Below, piece after piece: positions 55,737-64,000 of a stretch of 64,000 bases of DNA. The stretch comes from GWF2-43-63 sp035390965 (GTDB taxonomy: Bacteria > Bacteroidota > Bacteroidia > Bacteroidales > DTU049), in NCBI GenBank assembly GCA_035390965.1, contig DAOPKE010000001.1, forward strand, positions 1 through 64,000, read 5' to 3'. Position numbers and translations under genes: made by a program. Under the pieces are notes generated by a model that was not told the DNA's origin, ran no database searches, and saw only the letters and a program-made list of their open reading frames with translations. Numbering within the stretch: position 1 is the stretch's first letter; each line of letters begins with the position of its first letter.

Positions 55737-55889
55737 ACTAATTTGATTTTTTACAAATAAAACATTTTATTTTTGTCAGTATTGCACCATTCGGTATTAC
55801 TTTTTAACAACCGATGGTTTATTTGCTTGTATTGAGGGATTTGCTATTATTGAAGTCAAGTTTTCGTTTTCCATTGTCAATAAAACATA

Positions 55890-55897
55890 TACTTTTG
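55890..55897 (+). promoter_or_regulatory. Promoter -7-like box TACTTTTG for the GAPDH operon
   Basis: TAnnTTTG match 18 bases upstream of the ATG at 55916. A TTG at 55874-55876 is only 13 bases away, so the -33 element is uncertain. No other clear promoter lies between the three genes that follow. Confidence 0.42.
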
Positions 55898-55915
55898 CAT
55901 AGCGATTAAAATGTG

Positions 55916-56926
55916 ATGAAAAAAATCAAGGTGGGGATAAACGGATATGGGCGGATCGGGAAAATGGTTTTCCGTATTCTGTTGAATCATCCTGAAATTG
56001 AAATAGCCGGGATCAATGATCCCATGCCCGAAAATTCTTTGCTGTATTTAATGAAATACGACACTGTTTTCGGAATATTGAATGAAACTATTACTGCTGG
56101 CGATGATTCTGTAATGGTTGGTAAACGCCATATTCCGGTCAGCCGCGTTGTTTCGCCTGCAGAAATTCCATGGAAAAAGTGGGGTGTTGAGGTGGTTATT
56201 GATTCCAGCGGACGCAATAAAGACCGTGAATCGTTGCAGCAACACATCGTTGCAGGTGCTCAAAAAGTTATTCTGACTTGCCCTGCTGTTTCTCCGGTTG
56301 ATAAAACTGTTATTATTGGTGTGAATGAGCATACGTTGGCCGCCGGTGACCATATAGTTTCCAATGCGTCATGCACAGCCAATTGTGTGGCTCCTTTGCT
56401 GAAAATTATCAGTGATAGTTTTGGAATAGAAACCGGTTTTCTCAATACAGTTCATCCTTACACCAATAATCAGCAATTGATTGATTCGCCGCACAAAGAC
56501 CTGCGAAGGGGTCGCAATGCAGGGGTCAATATCATTCCCACTTCGTCAACGGCCATTAAATGTGTTCTCGAAGTTTTGCCTGAATTAGGCGATCGTTTCA
56601 GTGGAATTGCTACACGCGTTCCCGTTCCTGATGGTGCTCTTACCGAACTGGTGCTGCGTCTCAAGTCGATTGTTACCATCACTGAGCTGAATATTGCAGT
56701 GAAGCACAGCAGCAAAACATCGATGAAAGGAATTGTCAGTTACATCAACGATCCGGTTGTTTCGAGCGATATTATCGGAAATCCACATTCATGCGTTTTT
56801 GATTCACTGGCAACCAAGGTTATCAATGGCGATACTGTGCAACTTTTGTCGTGGTATGACAATGAGTTTGGTTATTCAAATCGTGTCGTTGATTTGATTG
56901 GATTAATGGCGAAATTCATCAGGTAA
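55916..56926 (+). CDS. gap: Glyceraldehyde-3-phosphate dehydrogenase, type I
   Basis: 336 residues from ATG at 55916; a GTG one codon upstream is less likely. The NAD-binding start KVGINGYGRIGK and INDP (NAD-type Asp), catalytic Cys153 in SNASCTANCVAPL and His in NTVHPYTNNQ, and WYDNEFGYSNRV are present. Two sites depart from the usual enzyme: CTAN instead of CTTN, and PTSSTAIKCV where PTSTGAAKAV is normal, which removes the phosphate-binding Gly. The true substrate could be a related aldehyde such as erythrose-4-phosphate. It is the first of three same-strand genes with a PPDK-like protein and a second GAPDH. Confidence 0.88.
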   Translation: MKKIKVGINGYGRIGKMVFRILLNHPEIEIAGINDPMPENSLLYLMKYDTVFGILNETITAGDDSVMVGKRHIPVSRVVSPAEIPWKKWGVEVVIDSSGRNKDRESLQQHIVAGAQKVILTCPAVSPVDKTVIIGVNEHTLAAGDHIVSNASCTANCVAPLLKIISDSFGIETGFLNTVHPYTNNQQLIDSPHKDLRRGRNAGVNIIPTSSTAIKCVLEVLPELGDRFSGIATRVPVPDGALTELVLRLKSIVTITELNIAVKHSSKTSMKGIVSYINDPVVSSDIIGNPHSCVFDSLATKVINGDTVQLLSWYDNEFGYSNRVVDLIGLMAKFIR

Positions 56927-56984
56927 ATATGTTTATTCTTTTTTCATATAAAACATGCTGTAAGCATCTTCAATTCAGGTAATC

Positions 56985-59900
56985 ATGGATAAAAAGTTTT
57001 ATTCCAAAGCGCTGGAAGTCAATCTTAATCAAACAAAACAGGGATTTATAGACTTGCCTGCCGATCATAGATGGCTCATTTCTTTAAGCGAAAAGCACTG
57101 GGGAATAAATAAATATACTACCGAATTTTTTAACGAATTACACCATCGTTATCCCAATTATGAGCATCTGAGTAATGAACTCCGCAAAATTGCATTGGGC
57201 GATTTCTGGCTCTATTCAGGTCATAATGAATCATTGCGGGCACTCGGCACTATCAATTCTGTTCTTTCTGAATTGATGGTGAAACCTGTTTCCGGAAAAA
57301 TACTTGAACAGCTTGTTCAGACGCGTGTTGATTTTTGTGCTTCTGTTGCTGCTTTGCCTGAACCCGATGCTGGCTTGATACGAGAGTCGATTCAAAGTCT
57401 TCAAAATCTGCTTTCGGATCATGTTGAAATTGTTTTATCGAATTCAGTTTATATTCGTCAGAAATGGAACTTGCTTGCTGATTTGAAAGTGGTGAGTAAA
57501 GAGTATTTTGATTTTCTGAAAGTTCTTTGTCGCAGAAATCTGGATTACTGGCATGTAACTATGAAAATGGATCAGTGGTTGAATGCTCGCCGAAACTCAT
57601 TTTCGGAATTCAGCAATGATGTTTTGAGTGAATGGGGAAGTACTGCTTATGAAAATTACAGCAAGCGCATTGATGCCGCAAAGTCGGTGCAGGATTTAAG
57701 CGATAATGTTCCCTTGTATTCTGATTTTGCAAACCATTTTCGCCGGCTGGCCGATCGGCTTGAAACGCCGCAGGATCGTTTCCAGTTTATTGTGTTTTTG
57801 TTAAGCACTCCTGGAATGAGCCATCTGAGCCATTTTCTGTTGGTTGATCTGAATGTGGTGCTTCGAACTATTTTTGATAATCCCGATGATGAACAGATGA
57901 TTCCGTTTCTCACTGAAATTTTCAGTCTGTTTGGCGAAATCATGGATAACAATCCGTCCACTGTTCTTGATTGTATAAAAACCATCGGGCTGAAATTGTC
58001 ATCGGTCGATAACCCGAAATTGTTGAAAATCTTTCAGCGAAAATGTCTTGAATTGGGTTTTATACGACCCGGAGGGCAGTATATGACTTCGGAGTGGAGG
58101 ATGAATATTAATCCGTATCATGTGAAGAATATCAGAGTCTGGCTTGAACTATTTGAGTCTGCTCCTGAAAAATTCCAGACTTTGCTGGCTGGGTTAACGG
58201 CCAATCTGAAACTGGGTGGTATTTTTATTTTTGATACCGATCTGTTTCAGAAAGATGTTTCTCAATTGTTGAATTCTGATATAAAAAGCACATTTAAACT
58301 ATCGAAACAGTTGTGCCGGATTTTCCCGGTGTATTTTAATGAAATCGGCGCTGAGGGCGATTTACGCGATGTTACAACTCAGATGGATGAAATCAGTCAC
58401 CGACAGGACCGGCTTATTCATTTTTTAAGAAAGCAGATTCACATCGAAAGCAACAACACCCATATTGCGCTTACTGTTAATATTTTCCGCTTCTGGATTC
58501 ATAAAGATAAAACCCAGCTCAGGGATTTTCTTCCTGAAGATGTGTATCTGGCAGTTGAGCCCGAAGGCCAGTTTGTCAAACATCTTCATGCCATGATTAT
58601 GGAAATTTCGGAACAACATAATACCGATCCCTATCAGCTGATTCATCAGGATCCGGAGTTGTTGTCGCAATGGATTGATGCATGTGGCGATTTTCCGGTC
58701 AATGAAAAGAAGCGGTTGAAGTTTATTAGTCGCTTGAATTTCATCCTTGAAGAAAAATATTCGTTCAATACTGTAGATATTTGTAAGTACCTCCGTCGAT
58801 TCAATTTTCTGGCTTCAACCGATATCGATATTCTCGAAGATTTGTTGCAGAATGGTCGTAAAGAGCAGGCCGTGAAACAGATTTATAAGTTCATGGAGCA
58901 GTTGAATGGCATCATACTTAGTGATAAAAAATCGGAGGGTTGGGAAAATATTTATTATAAGCGGCATGTTGCATTTGGTATTCCATCCATGTATGGCGAG
59001 TATCACGAACGTCGGTTTGAATCATTGGGATTGATATTCAAACTGGAAAGACTCGCAGCTGAGCTTACTGAAGAATTGCGCCAGGATCTGAATTTGCATG
59101 TGATTACAGCCAATTCCTTACACAAAATTTCAAAGATTCTTGAACTTTACCGACAGGGAATCAAGCTTGATGGAATATCGATAAAAGGTTTTGATCTGAA
59201 TCTGAAAATGTTTATTTTTAGTTTACAGTCACAGAGTTTCAGTTTGCAGCAACATATGAATCTGTTCAGGTTTATGAGTGAAAGCATCAGGGAAATTATT
59301 ACCCGTTATTTCTTCAGGCCCTACGATGAACCCCTTAAAATTGTCATTCCGCAGATTTTCGATTGCAACGAACTGAACGAATCCAAGCGGATGCAGTTTA
59401 TTCATGCCAGGTCTGAGGAATTTTACCGGGGCATGCTGTCATCGGCATTTTTACTACAAAGTCTCGATGGTTTTGTTGCAGAAGTGAGCGATGCTATGCA
59501 TAAACTGGCAGATAATAATCCGCCGCAGATGGTTCGCGACATCATGTCGCTCAACACTGATATGATGTTGAGTCCCTTTTATTCGCGCACACCAGCCATG
59601 GACAATCAGGTTTTTCTTGGATCAAAAGCGTATTTTCTGAAAACCCTTTATTTAAATGGTTTTCCGGTGCCGCCTGGTTTTGTCATTACAACAGAGGTTT
59701 TCAGAAGAATTGATACAATACTGCAACACGATGCTTTAACGGCAGCTGTAGATAATCTTATTTTGCAAAATGTGCGCAAACTGGAGAAAATAACCGGGAA
59801 AAAATTCGGAAGCAAATCCAATCCGCTTTTGCTTTCGGTGCGTTCCGGTACGGCCATTTCGATGCCCGGCGCCATGAATACTTTTTTGAATGTAGGCATT

Positions 59901-61088
59901 AATGAAGAAATTGCAGAAGGGTTGAGTAAGCAGGAAAATTATGCATGGACTTCGTGGGATTGCTATCGCAGATTTTTACAAACATGGGGGATGTCTTACG
60001 GTATCGACCGCGATGTCTTTGATCAGATTATGATTGATTTTAAAACGCGCTACCATGTTCAGCAAAAGGTTCAGTTTAAACCAGAGCAAATGCGTGAAAT
60101 GGCGATTTGTTATAAAGAGCTGATTCTGAAACAGGGTATTCCCATCGAAGAAGATCCCGTAAAACAATTGAAGCAAACTATTTTAAATGTGTTTAATTCT
60201 TGGTCGTCTCCCAAGGCGGTGGTTTATCGCAAAATTCTTCAGATTGCCGATGAGTGGGGAACTGCGGTCATTGTTCAGAAAATGGTTTTGGGAAATCTGA
60301 ATTATACTTCCGGAACGGGTGTGCTGTTTACTCATGCACCGCATGTGAGCAAGCCAGGTATTTTTCTTTTTGGCGATTATTCGCTGGTTAGTCAGGGCGA
60401 AGATATTGTGGGTGGATTGGTGAATCCGCGTGCGCTTTCTTCGCGACAGCCCAACGATGATAACCCTGCATTATCCCTTCAGGTCTTGTTTCCCGATATT
60501 TTTGAACGTTTGTTGAAATTGGCTACTCACATGATCGAAGATAATGGGTTTAGTCATCAGGAAATTGAATTTACTTTCGAGTCACAGAATCCGGATGATT
60601 TGTATATCCTTCAGACTCGTGATCAGGACCTCACTTCGCAATCGAAACCAGATGTGTTTTTCGAGCCCGTTGCTGAGGAACATTTGCTTGGCCGGGGAAT
60701 TGGTATTGGTGGTGGGGCGATGAATGGTATTGTTGTTTTTGACGATAACGATATTCGTCATTTCAGAAAATCAAGGCCGGATTGCAACCTCATTCTTGTA
60801 CGACCCGATACGGTTCCCGAAGATATCGGACTTATTTTTGAAACCAATGGATTGGTTACAGCACGTGGTGGAGCCACTTCGCATGCTGCTGTAACTGCTG
60901 TCCGGCTTGGAAAAATTTGTGTGGTGAATGTGGCTAGTCTTGTTGTCAATGACAGAAAAAAACAGTTTAGTGTCGGATCTGTTGTTGTTAGTGCTGGTGA
61001 TGAAATCGCTATCGATGGCACCATTGGTTGTGTCTATAAAGGCAATTTCAAACTTGATGTTTTCAAAAATCAGTCTTTGTTGAATTGA
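56985..61088 (+). CDS. PPDK-like phosphotransfer protein with large unassigned N-terminus
   Basis: 1367 residues. The last third matches pyruvate phosphate dikinase: an ATP-grasp domain (about 875-1215) with FLGSKAYFLKTL, GFPVPPGFVIT, LSVRSGTAISMPGAMNTFL split, VQKMVLGNLNYTSGTGV and YILQTRDQ, then the swivelling phospho-His domain with His1300 in RGGATSHAAVTAVRLGKI. The chain ends shortly after (residue 1367), so the C-terminal PEP/pyruvate TIM barrel of true PPDK is missing. The first 870 residues are a mostly helical region that I cannot assign. It is set 58 bases after gap and 19 before the second GAPDH, so one transcript is likely. The acceptor of the phosphate may be bound by the N-terminal region. 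Confidence 0.85.
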   Translation: MDKKFYSKALEVNLNQTKQGFIDLPADHRWLISLSEKHWGINKYTTEFFNELHHRYPNYEHLSNELRKIALGDFWLYSGHNESLRALGTINSVLSELMVKPVSGKILEQLVQTRVDFCASVAALPEPDAGLIRESIQSLQNLLSDHVEIVLSNSVYIRQKWNLLADLKVVSKEYFDFLKVLCRRNLDYWHVTMKMDQWLNARRNSFSEFSNDVLSEWGSTAYENYSKRIDAAKSVQDLSDNVPLYSDFANHFRRLADRLETPQDRFQFIVFLLSTPGMSHLSHFLLVDLNVVLRTIFDNPDDEQMIPFLTEIFSLFGEIMDNNPSTVLDCIKTIGLKLSSVDNPKLLKIFQRKCLELGFIRPGGQYMTSEWRMNINPYHVKNIRVWLELFESAPEKFQTLLAGLTANLKLGGIFIFDTDLFQKDVSQLLNSDIKSTFKLSKQLCRIFPVYFNEIGAEGDLRDVTTQMDEISHRQDRLIHFLRKQIHIESNNTHIALTVNIFRFWIHKDKTQLRDFLPEDVYLAVEPEGQFVKHLHAMIMEISEQHNTDPYQLIHQDPELLSQWIDACGDFPVNEKKRLKFISRLNFILEEKYSFNTVDICKYLRRFNFLASTDIDILEDLLQNGRKEQAVKQIYKFMEQLNGIILSDKKSEGWENIYYKRHVAFGIPSMYGEYHERRFESLGLIFKLERLAAELTEELRQDLNLHVITANSLHKISKILELYRQGIKLDGISIKGFDLNLKMFIFSLQSQSFSLQQHMNLFRFMSESIREIITRYFFRPYDEPLKIVIPQIFDCNELNESKRMQFIHARSEEFYRGMLSSAFLLQSLDGFVAEVSDAMHKLADNNPPQMVRDIMSLNTDMMLSPFYSRTPAMDNQVFLGSKAYFLKTLYLNGFPVPPGFVITTEVFRRIDTILQHDALTAAVDNLILQNVRKLEKITGKKFGSKSNPLLLSVRSGTAISMPGAMNTFLNVGINEEIAEGLSKQENYAWTSWDCYRRFLQTWGMSYGIDRDVFDQIMIDFKTRYHVQQKVQFKPEQMREMAICYKELILKQGIPIEEDPVKQLKQTILNVFNSWSSPKAVVYRKILQIADEWGTAVIVQKMVLGNLNYTSGTGVLFTHAPHVSKPGIFLFGDYSLVSQGEDIVGGLVNPRALSSRQPNDDNPALSLQVLFPDIFERLLKLATHMIEDNGFSHQEIEFTFESQNPDDLYILQTRDQDLTSQSKPDVFFEPVAEEHLLGRGIGIGGGAMNGIVVFDDNDIRHFRKSRPDCNLILVRPDTVPEDIGLIFETNGLVTARGGATSHAAVTAVRLGKICVVNVASLVVNDRKKQFSVGSVVVSAGDEIAIDGTIGCVYKGNFKLDVFKNQSLLN

Positions 61089-61107
61089 AATTTAAAAGTA
61101 AATAATT

Positions 61108-62358
61108 ATGGAAATCAGTGTAAAGAACAAAAGGTTACTCGGCATTAACAGTCTGGGTCGAATTGGGAAACTCACCCTTTGGAATCAGCTTGCCACCAGG
61201 AATTTTGACGGTATTGTTGTAAATGTTGGTCGCGAAGTAGGCAAGACCACCGATGATTTATTGCAGGTGCTTGAAACTGATACAACCTATGGTCAGTTGG
61301 GAAAATTTTTGCATGGTGTTGCCGGAAAACCGCTTGTTTCAAAAGTTGTCGATGAAGCAAATATGCTTTTTGAAATTGATGGAATGCCTGTGAAAGTTTT
61401 ACGTAGCGAGCGTAATCCATCAGGTATTCCGTGGCGTGACGAAGGTGTGCAACTTGTAATTGACTGCACCGGACAATTTCTCGATCCTGTTGTTCCGCCC
61501 GATGCACCCAAGGGCAGTTTGCGGGGTCATTTGGTTGGTGGCGCGCGTAAAGTTATTGCCAGCGCGCCTTTCAAAATCAAGGACAAATCGGCCCGTATGC
61601 CCGAAGATGCACTGATGATGGTGTTTGGGGTTAACCATCTGAATTATAATCCATCGGTACATCATGTGATATCTGCTGCAAGCTGCACCACAACCGGCCT
61701 TTCGCATATGATGAAACCATTGCTCGAGGATGCTGAAACTTCAAAAATTCTTACAGCTTCCATGTCAACAGTGCATTCTGCGACTAATACCCAGTCGGTG
61801 CTCGATGCTGTTCCAAAAGCAGCTGCCAGCGATTTGCGCAAAAGTCGCTCGGTATTCAATAACATTATTCTTTCAACGACCGGTGCAGCTAAAGCGCTTG
61901 AATCCATTCTGCCGGATATTCAAAAAATTGGCTTTATGGCCGATTCAGTGCGAATTCCTACAACAACAGTGTCGTTGATTACACTCAATATTACTTTTAA
62001 TTCAGGTCTCGATGAAAGCGGAAATCCACTGATTAACCGAAATTACATCAACCGGATTTACAAAAATGCAGCAACTGGTGCACAAAAAGATTTGTTGATT
62101 TTCAGCGAACGGCAAAACGTGTCGGCCGATATGATGGGTTTTCGCGCTGCAGCTGTGATAGAAGGATGTGAAACGCATACCAGAACGGGTTTTGTGAATT
62201 TGCCCGCTTCTATGTTCGAGGCCTATGGAATGAAAAATGCCAGCGATATCAATATGCCCGTAACACATGCAAAAATCTTTGGTTGGTACGACAACGAATT
62301 TGGAAGTTATGTAACCATGCTTTCAAAGCTGGCCGCCTTTATTAATTCAAAATTGTAA
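61108..62358 (+). CDS. Divergent glyceraldehyde-3-phosphate dehydrogenase paralogue
   Basis: 416 residues, about 80 longer than usual. The fold signature is clear: LGINSLGRIGKLTLW, catalytic Cys193 in SAASCTTTGLSHMM, His in STVHSATNTQSVLD, STTGAAKALESILP and GWYDNEFGSYVTML. It departs from the norm in the NAD loop (GINSLG instead of GINGFG) and after the catalytic Cys (CTTTG instead of CTTNC). The KTTDDLLQVLETDTTYG stretch replaces the usual NAD-selecting region, so cofactor preference is uncertain. It is the third gene of the operon. It could work with the first GAPDH on one substrate or in opposite directions of glycolysis and gluconeogenesis. Confidence 0.86.
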   Translation: MEISVKNKRLLGINSLGRIGKLTLWNQLATRNFDGIVVNVGREVGKTTDDLLQVLETDTTYGQLGKFLHGVAGKPLVSKVVDEANMLFEIDGMPVKVLRSERNPSGIPWRDEGVQLVIDCTGQFLDPVVPPDAPKGSLRGHLVGGARKVIASAPFKIKDKSARMPEDALMMVFGVNHLNYNPSVHHVISAASCTTTGLSHMMKPLLEDAETSKILTASMSTVHSATNTQSVLDAVPKAAASDLRKSRSVFNNIILSTTGAAKALESILPDIQKIGFMADSVRIPTTTVSLITLNITFNSGLDESGNPLINRNYINRIYKNAATGAQKDLLIFSERQNVSADMMGFRAAAVIEGCETHTRTGFVNLPASMFEAYGMKNASDINMPVTHAKIFGWYDNEFGSYVTMLSKLAAFINSKL

Positions 62359-62379
62359 AAGGGTTTTTTAAACTGTAAT

Positions 62380-62418
62380 AATGGTATGACGGAATCAGCA
62401 TGGTTGCGTTATACCATT
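62380..62418. terminator. 12-bp hairpin between convergent second GAPDH and miaB
   Basis: AATGGTATGACG pairs with CGTTATACCATT (one G-U pair) around a 15-base loop. It lies between the stops at 62358 and 62409 and runs into the last codons of miaB. T runs are poor on both sides, so it may act as a weak or factor-assisted terminator. Confidence 0.5.
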
Positions 62419-63737
62419 TTCCCTTTCAGGGTGGCAGCTGTGCAGTCTGTGATAATTGTATTTACAAGCGTGCCGGGAAGAATATTTTCCGCATCAAAAA
62501 CAACGACTTTGTTTTGTCCGGTGCGGCCAAACATATGTTTGTCCGAGCGTTTTGAAAATCCTTCCACCAGCACTTCAAAGGTCTTTCCAATGTCGCGCTG
62601 ATTATGGTGTAGCGAAAGCTCCTGTTGCAGATTAATGATTTCGGTGAGTCGTTGCGATTTGGTTTTTTCCGGAACGTCGTCTGGTATTTTTGCTGCAGAT
62701 GTTCCTTCGCGACGACTGTATTTGAACATGAATGCATAATAATAATCGGCGGCTTTCATCATGTTCAGTGTGGCCTGATGGTCTTCATCGGTTTCACCGC
62801 AAAATCCTGTTATTATGTCGGTGCTGATAGCAATGCCGGGCATATATTGGCGCAAAAGTTCAATTTTTTTCAGATAGTCTGCAGCCGTATATTTCCGGTT
62901 CATGCGTTGAAGAACGGCATCAGATCCCGATTGTACAGGAAGGTGAATCGATTTGCAAATGTTATCGTGCTTAGCCATTACTTTTACAAGATTTTCGGAC
63001 AAATCTTTTGGATGACTTGTTGCAAAGCGCACTCGCATAGAAGGAAATTCCGAGGCCACTTTATCGAGGAGCTTCGGAAAATGGTATTCTATTGATTTTT
63101 CAGTGAAATGATAAGAGTTTACATTTTGACCAAGGAGGGTGATTTCTCTGAATTTTTTTTCATGCAATAATTCTGTTTCATGAAGAATGGACTGAACCGG
63201 CCGGCTTCGTTCGCGGCCGCGTGTATATGGTACGACACAGTAGCTGCAAAAATTGTTGCAGCCGCGCATAATGGATACAAAGGCAGTGATTTCTCCGGTC
63301 TGGTAGTGCTCTGGATCAATATCTTCGTATGTTTCGGTGGTGCTTAAAATCACGTCCGAGGCCTTTTTATGCGTTTCTGTTTCCCGCAATAAATCAGGAA
63401 GTTTTTTATAACTGTCGGGACCTGCCAGCAAATCAATGCCCGGTAGCTTTTCAAAAATACTTTCAGCCATGCGTTCAGCCATACAGCCAATGATTCCGAT
63501 TCGTAATCCTGGTTTTTTCTTTTTCAGTGTTTGCAGCTCACGTCCCCGTGCAAGAACTTTTGTTTCAGCATTTTCGCGTATGCTGCACGTGTTCACCAGA
63601 ATCAGATCGGCTTCTGTTGCGTCGTTGCAGATATCATAGCCCTCTTCACCAAGAATCGATGCCACTACCTCGCTGTCGGCCACATTCATCTGGCACCCAT
63701 ATGTTTCGATGTATAGTTTTTTGTTTTTTTCTGTCAT
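62409..63737 (-). CDS. miaB: tRNA-2-methylthio-N6-dimethylallyladenosine synthase
   Basis: 442 residues. The N-terminal UPF0004 domain has the Cys residues YGCQMN, NTCSIR and IGCMAER for the second iron-sulfur cluster. The radical-SAM motif is CNNFCSYCVVP (CxxxCxxC). LPVQSGSDAVLQRMNRKY and TDIITGFCGETD are MiaB signatures, and a TRAM domain closes the chain (about 375-440). It adds the methylthio group to ms2i6A at position 37 of tRNAs. A TAACTTTG box lies just upstream of the start. Confidence 0.97.
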   Translation of the reverse strand: MTEKNKKLYIETYGCQMNVADSEVVASILGEEGYDICNDATEADLILVNTCSIRENAETKVLARGRELQTLKKKKPGLRIGIIGCMAERMAESIFEKLPGIDLLAGPDSYKKLPDLLRETETHKKASDVILSTTETYEDIDPEHYQTGEITAFVSIMRGCNNFCSYCVVPYTRGRERSRPVQSILHETELLHEKKFREITLLGQNVNSYHFTEKSIEYHFPKLLDKVASEFPSMRVRFATSHPKDLSENLVKVMAKHDNICKSIHLPVQSGSDAVLQRMNRKYTAADYLKKIELLRQYMPGIAISTDIITGFCGETDEDHQATLNMMKAADYYYAFMFKYSRREGTSAAKIPDDVPEKTKSQRLTEIINLQQELSLHHNQRDIGKTFEVLVEGFSKRSDKHMFGRTGQNKVVVFDAENILPGTLVNTIITDCTAATLKGKMV

Positions 63738-63744
63738 TGGAATG

Positions 63745-63752
63745 CAAAGTTA
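63745..63752 (-). promoter_or_regulatory. Promoter -7-like box TAACTTTG for miaB
   Basis: TAnnTTTG on the minus strand, 8 bases upstream of the miaB ATG. The closeness implies a very short or absent leader. Confidence 0.35.
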
Positions 63753-63824
63753 CTAATCTGAAATATTCCTGATAACTTAATTTCTCCCTGTTGTTTTTAT
63801 ACCTTTAATTGTTATGATGCAATT

Positions 63825-63839
63825 AATTGATAATCAATT
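63825..63839. repeat. 15-base palindrome in the miaB-topA gap
   Basis: AATTGAT-A-ATCAATT is perfect apart from its centre base. It lies 76 bases upstream of topA in an AT-rich divergent gap and could be an operator, though such short AT palindromes arise by chance. Confidence 0.3.
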
Positions 63840-63914
63840 GATAAGTGGATTCGATGAAAAATTTTATTGACATATCCCATTTTTATTCATTTAATTTGTG
63901 GAAAATTTGAGAGA

Positions 63915-64000
63915 ATGGGGAAGAATTTAGTTATCGTTGAGTCACCGGCAAAAGCCAAAACCATTGAGAAATTTCTGGGCAAGGATTATCAGGTATTATC
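63915..64000 (+). CDS. topA: DNA topoisomerase I, N-terminal start (cut by window edge)
   Basis: Only the first 28 codons are in the window, but MGKNLVIVESPAKAKTIEKF is the very conserved Toprim start of bacterial type IA topoisomerase I, with the catalytic-domain Glu in VESPAKAKT. The enzyme relaxes negative supercoils. It is divergent from miaB with a 177-base gap. The rest of the gene lies beyond the end of the window. Confidence 0.93.
   Translation, partial: MGKNLVIVESPAKAKTIEKFLGKDYQVL

Overview
The window comes from a member of the Bacteroidota. Three proteins carry recognisable type IX secretion (T9SS) C-terminal sorting domains and a fourth carries an atypical one. Other pointers are a TonB-dependent receptor with an N-terminal carboxypeptidase-regulatory-like domain, a PorV/PorQ-like outer-membrane protein, a reg_prop/Y_Y_Y sensor kinase paired with a LytTR regulator, WG-repeat and lipoprotein genes, and many promoter-like boxes of the form TAnnTTTG. 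Shine-Dalgarno sequences are weak and several genes seem to start at TTG. No tRNA, rRNA, CRISPR array, transposase or phage gene was seen.

Layout. 1-3865: a type IIG restriction-modification enzyme, cut by the window edge, with a palindromic repeat inserted in frame. 4109-5568: two small exported proteins. 5638-8994: a multi-PAS histidine kinase split by one in-frame TGA. 9258-13203: a reg_prop sensor kinase and its LytTR regulator. 13937-22720: a three-gene outer-membrane operon (TonB receptor, 1349-residue exported protein, PorV-like porin). 22826-31586: mostly housekeeping genes (greA, HIT, ruvC, ispD, queA, YitT-like), a flippase-like/glycosyltransferase pair and a secreted M1 aminopeptidase. 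31924-35390: TolC and MacA-like efflux parts with tsaB. 35403-43370: glycosyltransferases, GDP-fucose synthesis (gmd, fcl), a YfhO-like membrane protein, an acyltransferase and a GT42/DUF115-like protein, together looking like a surface-glycan locus. 43508-50689: envelope proteins (lipoproteins, OmpA with a lectin-like domain, a large WG-repeat protein). 50737-55736: a PfkB kinase, pssA, a glycine-rich T9SS cargo and PIN-PhoH. 55916-62358: GAPDH, a 1367-residue PPDK-like protein and a divergent second GAPDH in one apparent operon. 62409-64000: miaB and the start of topA.

The strongest candidates for an undescribed system are (a) the GAPDH / PPDK-like / GAPDH operon, whose central protein has the ATP-grasp and phospho-histidine domains of pyruvate phosphate dikinase but no C-terminal PEP/pyruvate barrel and about 870 unassigned N-terminal residues, and (b) the TonB receptor / giant exported protein / PorV-like operon. 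All functional statements come from motif reading by eye; no database search was run.
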